Program-made: the position numbers and the translations under genes
Shown here: one piece after another, positions 30,872 to 39,231 of the stretch
Layout: the number at the start of each line of letters is the position of its first letter
How positions within the stretch are numbered: position 1 is the stretch's first letter
From: Acetatifactor sp.
GTDB taxonomy: Bacteria > Bacillota > Clostridia > Lachnospirales > Lachnospiraceae
NCBI GenBank assembly: GCA_018385425.1
Contig: JAHBAA010000034.1
Coordinates: 1 to 48,241, forward strand
Reading direction: 5' to 3'
DNA length: 48,241 bases
The notes under the pieces: model-generated
Told to the model about the DNA's origin: nothing
What the model saw: the letters and a program-made list of their open reading frames with translations, nothing else
Database searches by the model: none

Positions 30872-31517
30872 AATGCTGAAGAATAAGAAGGCGATCATTT
30901 TTGATCTGGACGGGACGCTGGTGGATTCCATGTGGATCTGGCGCTCCATTGATATTGCCTATCTGGGAAGATTCGGAATTGCACTGCCGGAGGATCTCCA
31001 GTCCAAAATCGAGGGGATGAGTTTTGATGAGACTGCCGTATATTTCAAGGAGACCTTTGGCATTGCCGACGATGTGGAGGAGATGAAGCGCACCTGGAAT
31101 GAGATGGCTGCGGACAAGTATTCCAATGAAGTGTTTCTGAAGGATGGTGTGAAAGAGCTTCTTGTCTGCTGTAAGCAGCAGGGGATCAGGTTGGGGATCG
31201 CATCCAGCAATTCCAGAGAATTGGTGGAGCGGATCCTGCAGGCCCATCATCTGGAAGGGGTCTTTGACTGTGTGTTGACCGGTACCGACAGCTATCGGGG
31301 AAAACCTGCGCCGGATATCTATCTGGCGGCGGCAGAACGTTTACAGACCCGGGCCGAAGACTGTCTGGTGTTCGAGGACATCACGGCGGGCATTCGGGCG
31401 GGAAAGAGCGCGGGCATGACGGTCTGTGCGGTGGAGGATGCGTATTCAAAGGATCAGCTGTCAGAGAAGAAACGCCTGGCGGATTACTGTATTGCATCCT
31501 ACCGGGAATTGTTTTAG
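30861..31517 (+). CDS. HAD family phosphatase/phosphomutase-like
   Basis: AIIFDLDGTLVDSMW, GIASSNSRELVERIL, GKPAPDIYLAAAERL. Confidence 0.92.
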   Translation: MKHEMLKNKKAIIFDLDGTLVDSMWIWRSIDIAYLGRFGIALPEDLQSKIEGMSFDETAVYFKETFGIADDVEEMKRTWNEMAADKYSNEVFLKDGVKELLVCCKQQGIRLGIASSNSRELVERILQAHHLEGVFDCVLTGTDSYRGKPAPDIYLAAAERLQTRAEDCLVFEDITAGIRAGKSAGMTVCAVEDAYSKDQLSEKKRLADYCIASYRELF

Positions 31518-31529
31518 GAGGTTTTTGTG

Positions 31530-32111
31530 ATGTTGAGCAGAATGTTTTCCACGGAAAAGGCCAAGGGAACCCCATATTATCTCAAGACCCAGCGGTTCTA
31601 TGAACTGGCCAGAACCTGTATTTATTTCGGAATTTCCGCCTGCCTTTTTCTGGCCGGCTATCTTCAGACCGGGAATCGGGCAAACCTGTTGACCATCGTG
31701 GCCGTGTTGGGGTGTCTTCCGGCCAGCAAAAGTCTGGTGAGTGCCATCATGTTTTTCCGTTACAAAAGCTGTGACAGGGAAACCGTGGAAGAGATCCTTC
31801 CCCATACGAAGGATTTGGTTTCGGGCTTTGATTTTGTGTTTACCGCAAAGGAGGCGGTCTATGTGATCCCCCATCTGGCGGTTCGGGGCAAAAGCATCTG
31901 TGCCTATGCCGGGGAGGGTGAGTTTGCGGAGGCAGCCTTTCTGCAGCACCTGAAGGAGCATTTGGCACTGGACGGGGAAAAGGACGTGTCCGTGAAGGTA
32001 TTTCACAAGCTGTCAACCTATGTGAATCGCCTGGACCAGATGGGTACGACAGCGGAAGACAGGGAGCAGTCTGAGAGGATCCTGGCCACTATGAAGAGTA
32101 TTACGCTCTAG
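31530..32111 (+). CDS. conserved-looking hypothetical membrane protein
   Basis: Two predicted TM segments near N-terminus; in operon context. Confidence 0.7.
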   Translation: MLSRMFSTEKAKGTPYYLKTQRFYELARTCIYFGISACLFLAGYLQTGNRANLLTIVAVLGCLPASKSLVSAIMFFRYKSCDRETVEEILPHTKDLVSGFDFVFTAKEAVYVIPHLAVRGKSICAYAGEGEFAEAAFLQHLKEHLALDGEKDVSVKVFHKLSTYVNRLDQMGTTAEDREQSERILATMKSITL

Positions 32112-32124
32112 GTTAGGAGGCTCC

Positions 32125-33153
32125 ATGCAGAAGGTTGAGATCAAAATGAATCAGGCGGGACAACGCCTGGACAAATTTTTACATAAGCTTCTCCCGGAGG
32201 CCGGCACAGGCTTCCTGTATAAAATGCTCCGCAAGAAGAATATCACCCTGAACGGCAGGAAGGCGGAGGGCTCCGAGATCCTTCAGGTGGGGGACCTTGT
32301 ATCCTTTTTCTTTTCCGAGGAGACCTTTCAGAAATTTGCAGGCAGTGCATCTGCCGGACAGTCTGCTGCGGAAAAAGCCAGCCTTGACGAATACCGCAGG
32401 GCATACGAGAGACTGAAGGGGATAAAGATCATCTATGAGGACCAACATATTCTGATCGTCGATAAGCCCGCCGGCATCCTTACCCAGAAGGCAAAGCCGG
32501 AGGATCTGTCCTTAAATGAATGGCTGATCGGGTACTTACTGCAGCAGTCCTCAGACTGGGAGAGGGAGCTTGCCACCTTTAAGCCCTCCGTGTGCAACCG
32601 CCTGGACCGGAATACAAGCGGTCTGGTTCTCTGCGGGAAATCGCTGCCCGGATCTCAGTCTCTGAGCAAATGGATCAAGGAAAGAAGCATCAGAAAATTT
32701 TATCGCACCATCTGCATCGGCAGGATCGAGAAACCGATGGAGTTAGACGGGGTGCTGCAGAAAAATCCATCCACCAACATGGTCACCATCGGGAAAGCTG
32801 CTTCGGATTCCCCGGAGGCTGACCGGATCCACACCCGTATCGTTCCGCTTGCGGACAATGGGAAGTTCACCTATCTGGAGGTGGAGCTGATTACCGGTAA
32901 GACCCATCAGATCCGTGCCCATCTTGCAAGTGTAGGGCATGCTTTGATCGGGGATACAAAATATGGCGTGGACAGGATCAATGCGGTCTTTCAAAAGAAA
33001 TATCACTTGCACTGTCAATTACTTCACGCTTACCGGGTGGAATTCCCCGCTGTGGAAGATCCCCGTCTGCAGGCTGTCAGCAAAGCAGTATATCAGGCTG
33101 CACTTCCGAAGGCTTTTGAACAGATCTGTGAGGAAATGGAATGGAACAAGTGA
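32125..33153 (+). CDS. RluA family pseudouridine synthase
   Basis: ILIVDKPAGILTQ, CNRLDRNTSGLVLCGKS, GKTHQIRAHLASVGHALIGDTKYG. Confidence 0.94.
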   Translation: MQKVEIKMNQAGQRLDKFLHKLLPEAGTGFLYKMLRKKNITLNGRKAEGSEILQVGDLVSFFFSEETFQKFAGSASAGQSAAEKASLDEYRRAYERLKGIKIIYEDQHILIVDKPAGILTQKAKPEDLSLNEWLIGYLLQQSSDWERELATFKPSVCNRLDRNTSGLVLCGKSLPGSQSLSKWIKERSIRKFYRTICIGRIEKPMELDGVLQKNPSTNMVTIGKAASDSPEADRIHTRIVPLADNGKFTYLEVELITGKTHQIRAHLASVGHALIGDTKYGVDRINAVFQKKYHLHCQLLHAYRVEFPAVEDPRLQAVSKAVYQAALPKAFEQICEEMEWNK

Positions 33154-33181
33154 TTTAGATTCATGAGACGAGGGGGAGAAA

Positions 33182-33721
33182 ATGGCGACCTGGAATTCAA
33201 GAGGACTGAGAGGCTCCGTGCTGGAGGATATGATCAACCGGACCAATGAGAAATACGAAGAGGCAGGGCTGGCACTGATTCAGAAGGTACCCACCCCTAT
33301 CACACCGATCAACATCGATAAGGAGACAAGGCATATTACCCTGGCCTATTTTGAGCAGAAGAGTACGGTGGATTATATCGGAGCAGTACAGGGGATTCCG
33401 GTGTGCTTTGATGCCAAGGAGTGTGCGGCAGACACCTTTGCACTGGCCAACATCCATGAGCATCAGGTGGAGTTCATGCAGAAGTTTGAAAAACAGGGCG
33501 GTATTGCCTTCTTCCTGATCTATTACACCCACAAGGATCTGATGTATTACCTGCCGCTGGAAATGCTTTTATACTTCTGGAACAGAGCGAAGGAAGGCGG
33601 CAGAAAAAGCTTCCGCTATGAGGAACTGAATCCGGCCTACATTATCCCGAAAAAGGGAGGCGTGTTGGTGCCCTATCTGGAGGCCATGAAAAAGGATCTG
33701 GAGGACCGGGAGGAATCGTAG
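33182..33721 (+). CDS. recU: Holliday junction resolvase RecU
   Basis: NSRGLRGSVLEDMINRTNEKYEEAGLALIQKVPTP; STVDYIGAVQGIPVCFDAKEC; HQVEFMQKFEKQGGIAFFLI. Confidence 0.9.
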   Translation: MATWNSRGLRGSVLEDMINRTNEKYEEAGLALIQKVPTPITPINIDKETRHITLAYFEQKSTVDYIGAVQGIPVCFDAKECAADTFALANIHEHQVEFMQKFEKQGGIAFFLIYYTHKDLMYYLPLEMLLYFWNRAKEGGRKSFRYEELNPAYIIPKKGGVLVPYLEAMKKDLEDREES

Positions 33722-33759
33722 AGGGCAGGAGTACGTGTCTGCTGCTCTCTCAGAAAAAC

Positions 33760-33940
33760 TCCCTTCTCGGATTGTGTTCCTGCGCCTTTTAGACCAGTAT
33801 GTCTGGTTGCGGACACGCTTTCGCTTGGACCTCGACGTAGCGGTACGTAAGGCTGCAAAGTACGCAGCCTAAGTACCGACGTCTCGCTACAGTCTGCAAC
33901 AGACACACAGGTCTTGGCTGGAACACAATCCGAGAAGGGA
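33760..33940. mobile_element. MITE-like palindromic element / long hairpin
   Basis: 21-bp perfect terminal inverted repeats TCCCTTCTCGGATTGTGTTCC (33760-33780) / GGAACACAATCCGAGAAGGGA (33920-33940), imperfect pairing throughout, central stem GGCTGC/GCAGCC. Confidence 0.65.
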
Positions 33941-33967
33941 AAGGCATGCAAAGCAGAAAAACAATGC

Positions 33968-33997
33968 TTGACAAATCCCTGTCAATGTGGCTATACT
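33968..33997 (+). promoter_or_regulatory. his operon promoter TTGACA-N18-TATACT
   Basis: -35 at 33968-33973, -10 at 33992-33997; flanked by palindromes. Confidence 0.7.
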
Positions 33998-34072
33998 ACA
34001 TGTAGTTTAATTCTCTACCATGATAATATGGTAGCACGTTACTATGATAAAGTGAAACGAGTGAAAGATATG

Positions 34073-35194
34073 ATGAAACAGTTATTGCATACCCCTGAAG
34101 GGGTCAGAGACATTTACGGAACGGAATATGCCAGAAAGGTGGAGGTGGAGAATCGGATCCATTCCGTGCTTTCTCTGTACGGCTACCAGGATATTCAGAC
34201 ACCTACCTTCGAGTTTTTCGATGTATTTTCCAAAGAGATCGGCACGACACCCAGCAGAGAGCTTTACAAGTTTTTCGACAAGGAGAACAATACTCTGGTG
34301 CTGCGGCCGGATTTTACGCCTTCCATTGCAAGGTGCGCCGCAAAATATTTCAGCGAGGAAAAGCTTCCTCTTCGACTCTGCTATGCCGGCAATACCTTTA
34401 CCAATCGTTCCGATCTGCAGGGCAAACTGAAGGAATCTACCCAGATGGGTGCAGAACTGATCGGAGACTGCTCCGTAGAAGCGGATGCGGAGATGATCAG
34501 CATGGTGGTTCAGGCGCTGCTGGACACCGGCCTGAAGCGCTTTCAGATCTCCATCGGCCAGGTGGAGTATTTCAAGGGACTTTGTGCTGAGGCGGGGCTG
34601 GATGAGGAGACTGAGATGCAGCTGAGAGCCTGCATCTCCGGCAAGAACTATTTCGCCGCCCAGGAGCTGCTTGTTGAGCGAAGGGTCCAGGAGCCCTATA
34701 TGACCAGACTGCTTAAGGTGGCGGATATGTGCGGAGATATGTGCTCTCTGACGGAGGCCAGGGCAATGGTGAACAACGATCGATCCATCACCGCCATCGA
34801 TCGTCTGGAGAAGCTTTATCAGGTGCTTTCCGCATATGGAGTGGCGGACTATGTGTCCTTTGATCTGGGGATGCTCAGCAAATACAACTATTATACAGGC
34901 GTGATCTTTAAGGCTTATACCTATGGTGTCGGGGATGCCGTTGTGAAGGGCGGCCGCTATGACAAGCTGCTGACGCAGTTTGGACGAGAGGCAGGTGCGG
35001 TGGGCTTCTGTGTCCTCACCGATCATATTTTGGAGGCACTTTCCAGACAGAAGGTAGAATTACCTGTTCCGGAGGCTCCGGAGGTGTTGCATTATACCGA
35101 GGAAACCTTCCAAGAGTGTCTGGCGCAGGCAAAAAGGATCCGAGGGGAAGGCAGACCGGTGGTTCTCACGGCTGCAACAGGAGGTAACAGATGA
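34073..35194 (+). CDS. hisZ: ATP phosphoribosyltransferase regulatory subunit
   Basis: HTPEGVRDIYGTEYARKVEVENRI; HisRS-like without anticodon domain; directly upstream of short-form hisG. Confidence 0.9.
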   Translation: MKQLLHTPEGVRDIYGTEYARKVEVENRIHSVLSLYGYQDIQTPTFEFFDVFSKEIGTTPSRELYKFFDKENNTLVLRPDFTPSIARCAAKYFSEEKLPLRLCYAGNTFTNRSDLQGKLKESTQMGAELIGDCSVEADAEMISMVVQALLDTGLKRFQISIGQVEYFKGLCAEAGLDEETEMQLRACISGKNYFAAQELLVERRVQEPYMTRLLKVADMCGDMCSLTEARAMVNNDRSITAIDRLEKLYQVLSAYGVADYVSFDLGMLSKYNYYTGVIFKAYTYGVGDAVVKGGRYDKLLTQFGREAGAVGFCVLTDHILEALSRQKVELPVPEAPEVLHYTEETFQECLAQAKRIRGEGRPVVLTAATGGNR

Positions 35195-35847
35195 GCGAAG
35201 ACAGATATTTGACGTTTGCCCTGGGCAAGGGGCGTCTTGCCAATAAGACACTGGAGCTTCTGGAATCCATCGGCATCACCTGTGAGGAGATGAAGGACAA
35301 GAATTCCAGAAAGCTGATATTTACCAATGAAGAGCTGAAGCTTCGGTTTTTCCTTGCAAAAGGACCGGATGTGCCCACCTACGTAGAGTACGGTGCTGCC
35401 GACATCGGCGTGGTTGGCAGGGATACCATTCTGGAGGAGAACAGAAATGTGTATGAGGTCTTGGACCTTGGCTTCGGAAAGTGCAGAATGTGTGTCTGCG
35501 GACCGGCCGCTGCAGGAGAGCTGCTGCAGCACCACGAGCGCATCCGTGTGGCCAGCAAGTATCCGCATATTGCCAAGGACTATTTCTTCAACAAAAAGCA
35601 TCAGACCGTAGATATTATCAAGCTCAACGGTTCTGTGGAATTAGGTCCTATCGTAGAGCTTTCCGACGTGATCGTGGATATCGTCGAGACCGGCTCTACC
35701 TTGCGCGAGAACGGACTGGAGGTGCTGGAGGAGGTTTGCCCCCTTTCCGCACGGATGATCGTGAATCCCGTGAGTATGCAGATGGAGCGGGAGAGAATTA
35801 TAAAACTTGTAAATCAGATCAGAGAGAAACTGGAGGAATCCAAATGA
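35191..35847 (+). CDS. hisG: ATP phosphoribosyltransferase (short form)
   Basis: LTFALGKGRLANKTLELLESIGI; AADIGVVGRDTILEE; DIVETGSTLRENGLEVLEEV. Confidence 0.95.
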   Translation: MSEDRYLTFALGKGRLANKTLELLESIGITCEEMKDKNSRKLIFTNEELKLRFFLAKGPDVPTYVEYGAADIGVVGRDTILEENRNVYEVLDLGFGKCRMCVCGPAAAGELLQHHERIRVASKYPHIAKDYFFNKKHQTVDIIKLNGSVELGPIVELSDVIVDIVETGSTLRENGLEVLEEVCPLSARMIVNPVSMQMERERIIKLVNQIREKLEESK

Positions 35848-37136
35848 GAATCGTAAATTTATCCAAAGAGACAAAGCAGGGTATTCTGGATGACTTGCTG
35901 AAGAGAAGCCCCAACAACTATTCCCAGTATGAGGCTGCCGTAAATGATATCATTGAAAATGTGAAGGCGAGAAGAGATGCGGCGATCTTTGAATATACCG
36001 CCAGGTTTGACCGTTTTCCTCTGAATGCGGAGTGCATCAGAGTGACCAGAGAGGAGATCGACGAGGCTTATACGAAGCTGGATGCAGGTCTCATCGAGGT
36101 CATCAGAAAGTCTGCGGACAACATTCGTGCCTTCCACTCCAAGCAGCTGCGCAACAGCTGGTTTGACGCCAAGGAAGACGGAACGATCCTGGGGATGAAG
36201 ATCACTCCGATCGAGAGAGCCGGTGTGTATGTACCCGGCGGGAAGGCTGCCTATCCCTCCAGCGTTCTGATGAATGTGATTCCCGCCAGGGTTGCAGGGG
36301 TGAAGGAGATCATTATGACCACCCCTCCATCACCGGAAGGCAAGGTAAACCCGGGCACACTGGTTGCTGCGGATATTGCGGGCGTGGATACCATCTATAA
36401 GGTGGGCGGTGCACAGGCGATCGCCGCTATGGCCTTCGGCACGGAGTCCATTCCTAAGGTGGACAAGATCACCGGCCCCGGCAATATCTTCGTGGCATTG
36501 GCGAAAAAGGCAGTCTATGGATATGTCAGCATTGATTCCATCGCCGGTCCCAGTGAGATACTGGTGCTTGCGGATGAAAGTGCCAATCCCAGATATGTGG
36601 CGGCAGATCTGTTGTCTCAGGCAGAACACGACGAACTGGCCAGCGCCATCCTGATCACCACCTCTGAGGAATTGGCAAAACAGGTTTCCGAACAGGTTGA
36701 GATCTTTGTGGAGAGTCTGTCCAGAACCGAGATCATGCGAAAGTCTCTGGAAAACTACGGCTATATTCTTGTGGCGGAGACTATGCAGGATGCCATTGAT
36801 GCGGCCAACGAGATCGCTTCCGAACACTTGGAGATCCTCACTGTCAACCCCTTTGAGGTCATGACGAAGATCAAGAATGCAGGAGCCATTTTTATGGGTG
36901 AGTATGCGTCCGAGCCGCTGGGAGATTACTTTGCAGGCCCCAACCACATTCTTCCCACCAACGGAACCGCCAAGTTCTTCTCTCCCGTAAATGTGGATGA
37001 CTTCATTAAGAAGACCAGCATCATTTCCTACTCCAGAGAAGCACTTGAAAAGGTTCACAGAGATATCGAACTGTTTGCACAGAGCGAGGGCCTGACGGCA
37101 CACGCAAACAGCATCAAAGTACGTTTTGAGGATTAG
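35844..37136 (+). CDS. hisD: histidinol dehydrogenase
   Basis: ERAGVYVPGGKAAYPSSVLMNVIPARVAGV; DSIAGPSEILVLADE; starts at ATGA overlap with hisG stop. Confidence 0.96.
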   Translation: MRIVNLSKETKQGILDDLLKRSPNNYSQYEAAVNDIIENVKARRDAAIFEYTARFDRFPLNAECIRVTREEIDEAYTKLDAGLIEVIRKSADNIRAFHSKQLRNSWFDAKEDGTILGMKITPIERAGVYVPGGKAAYPSSVLMNVIPARVAGVKEIIMTTPPSPEGKVNPGTLVAADIAGVDTIYKVGGAQAIAAMAFGTESIPKVDKITGPGNIFVALAKKAVYGYVSIDSIAGPSEILVLADESANPRYVAADLLSQAEHDELASAILITTSEELAKQVSEQVEIFVESLSRTEIMRKSLENYGYILVAETMQDAIDAANEIASEHLEILTVNPFEVMTKIKNAGAIFMGEYASEPLGDYFAGPNHILPTNGTAKFFSPVNVDDFIKKTSIISYSREALEKVHRDIELFAQSEGLTAHANSIKVRFED

Positions 37137-37164
37137 TTGTCCCGGAAAGAAAGGATTTGCATAT

Positions 37165-37752
37165 ATGAGCAGAACAGCAAGCGTTGAACGCAAGACATTT
37201 GAGACAGATATTGCCGTGAGCATCGATCTGGATGGGAAAGGAACCTCCGAGATCGATACCGGCATCGGTTTCTTCGACCATATGCTGCAGGGCTTCGCAA
37301 AGCATGGTTTCTTCGACCTGACCTGTAGGGTGAAGGGAGACCTGCAGGTGGACGGGCATCACACCGTGGAGGATGCCGGTATTGTGTTGGGGCAGGCCAT
37401 TGCACAGGCGGTGGGTGACAAGAAGGGAATCCGAAGATTCGGTTATTTTATCCTGCCCATGGACGATGCGTTGGCGCTCTGCGCTGTGGATCTGTGCGGC
37501 AGACCGTATCTGAATTTTGAATGCAGCTTCCCCGTGGAACGGGTGGGAGAGCTGGAGACGGAGCTGGTGCGGGAGTTTTTCTACGCATTGTCCTACAGTG
37601 CCGGGATGAATCTTCATATCAAGATGCTCTCCGGCATCAATGCACATCACATGATCGAGGCCATGTTTAAGGCCTTTGCGAAAGCACTGGATCAGGCTGT
37701 CTCCTTTGATCCCCGCATCAGTGATGTATTAAGTACGAAAGGAAGTTTGTAA
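37165..37752 (+). CDS. hisB: imidazoleglycerol-phosphate dehydratase
   Basis: GTGFFDHML-like [54 protein letters not shown]. Confidence 0.96.
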   Translation: MSRTASVERKTFETDIAVSIDLDGKGTSEIDTGIGFFDHMLQGFAKHGFFDLTCRVKGDLQVDGHHTVEDAGIVLGQAIAQAVGDKKGIRRFGYFILPMDDALALCAVDLCGRPYLNFECSFPVERVGELETELVREFFYALSYSAGMNLHIKMLSGINAHHMIEAMFKAFAKALDQAVSFDPRISDVLSTKGSL

Positions 37753-39056
37753 TGAGCGATCAACAGGTTGTGAAAAAATTTGTCCCCTGTATCTATCTGC
37801 ATCAGGGTAAAGCCGTAGACGGATTGCGGCATGAGAGGATCGTCGAGGAGGATCCGCTGACGCTTGTACAGCGCTACAACGAGTGCGGTGCCGATGAACT
37901 GATCGTGTTTGACCTGTCCCGTGGGGATGCGGAGCATGAGGCTGCTCTGGATGTGTTGAAGGAGATCTGCGCTTTGGCAGAAATGGACGTCTTCGGCGCA
38001 GGGAATATCAAGCGCATGGAGGATGTGAAGAAGCTTCTCTATGCCGGCTGCAGCCGTGCGGTATTGAATTATGATCCGGAAGGAAATGTAGGGATCACGG
38101 AAGAAGTGTCCCTGAAATTCGGCAAGGAGAAGATCATGGCTTCCGTCACGGATCCCGGGTCAGTGGACGACAACCGGGAGCTGGCAGAGAAATATCTGAG
38201 CGGCCTGATCCTGATGGATGAAGCAAAAGCAGGGCAGTTGGGTTCTGTGCAGACCGCTCTTCCCTGGTATCTGAATCTGGAACAGTCTTCGGAGCTTCAG
38301 ATGATGGATACTTTGGCGGATACGGATCGCATTTGCGGCGTCACCGGTAATTTTGTGAATGACCATTACGCAAAGATCTATGAGTGGAAAAAGGTCCTTC
38401 TCTCAAGAGGAGTCAGTGTGCAGACGCTGGAGGCGGCTCTGAAATGGTCGGAGCTAAAGAAAAATTCCGACGGCATGGTGCCTGTGATCGTGCAGGACTA
38501 CAGAACCTCTGAGGTGCTGATGCTTGCCTATATGAATGAGGAGTCCTATGAGAAGACCCTGCTCACCGGCAAGATGACCTACTACAGCAGAAGCCGACAG
38601 GAGCTTTGGCTGAAGGGTGAGACAAGCGGACATTATCAATATGTGAAGAGCCTGACCGCCGATTGTGACAAGGATACGATCCTTGCGAAGGTTTCCCAGG
38701 TAGGGGCTGCCTGCCATACCGGTGCCAGGAGCTGTTTCTTCCGGGAGATCGCCCATAAGGAGTATGAACAGGTCGACAATCCTCTCTCCGTGTTTACAGA
38801 TGTGTTCAATGTGATAAAAGACCGTAAGCTCCATCCCAAGGAAGGATCCTACACCAATTATCTCTTTGATAAGGGAATTGACAAGATCCTAAAGAAGCTT
38901 GGCGAGGAGGCCACCGAGATCGTGATCGCGGCCAAGAATCCAAACCCCAACGAGATCAAGTATGAGATCAGCGATTTCCTGTATCATATGATGGTGCTGA
39001 TGGCAGAGAAAAACATATCCTGGGAGGATATTATGACGGAGCTGGCCAATCGCTGA
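37752..39056 (+). CDS. hisIE: HisA/HisF-like barrel fused to HisI-HisE (PRA-cyclohydrolase / PRA-pyrophosphatase)
   Basis: N-term [14 protein letters not shown]...[16 protein letters not shown]; His[51 protein letters not shown]; His[31 protein letters not shown]. Confidence 0.92.
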   Translation: MSDQQVVKKFVPCIYLHQGKAVDGLRHERIVEEDPLTLVQRYNECGADELIVFDLSRGDAEHEAALDVLKEICALAEMDVFGAGNIKRMEDVKKLLYAGCSRAVLNYDPEGNVGITEEVSLKFGKEKIMASVTDPGSVDDNRELAEKYLSGLILMDEAKAGQLGSVQTALPWYLNLEQSSELQMMDTLADTDRICGVTGNFVNDHYAKIYEWKKVLLSRGVSVQTLEAALKWSELKKNSDGMVPVIVQDYRTSEVLMLAYMNEESYEKTLLTGKMTYYSRSRQELWLKGETSGHYQYVKSLTADCDKDTILAKVSQVGAACHTGARSCFFREIAHKEYEQVDNPLSVFTDVFNVIKDRKLHPKEGSYTNYLFDKGIDKILKKLGEEATEIVIAAKNPNPNEIKYEISDFLYHMMVLMAEKNISWEDIMTELANR

Positions 39057-39071
39057 CGCTCCGTATTACAC

Positions 39072-39107
39072 AAAAAATCCTATCGATTTCGGTCGATAGG
39101 ATTTTTT
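39072..39107. terminator. his operon terminator
   Basis: 15-bp perfect stem AAAAAATCCTATCGA/TCGATAGGATTTTTT, loop TTTCGG. Confidence 0.9.
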
Positions 39108-39231
39108 AGGCACACTTCATTATCAATGATAACAAATTTCAAAAGAAAAGTCTAGTATTTTTTTTATCTTTCGGTATACTGGAGTATGTAACTTAAGAGA
39201 AATATACGAGAGAAGGGAGTGTGACAGACCT

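Noticed and set aside
33673-33951. 92-aa minus ORF within the MITE-like element
   Set aside because: Translation is of the inverted repeat itself; no RBS or family, fortuitous.
33751-33962. CAGAAAAAC flanking the palindrome as a true target-site duplication
   Set aside because: The right copy lies 13 bp beyond the inverted repeat rather than adjacent to it; a 9-mer this A-rich may be chance.
33914-34072. N-terminal extension of hisZ into the palindromic element
   Set aside because: Would be upstream of or across the promoter and operator-like palindromes; HisZ homology starts at MKQLLHTPEGVRD.
35481-35843. N-terminal extension of the hisD ORF (track start 35481)
   Set aside because: Overlaps hisG entirely and gives low-complexity Arg-rich sequence; the conserved HisD N-terminus starts at 35844 with an ATGA overlap.
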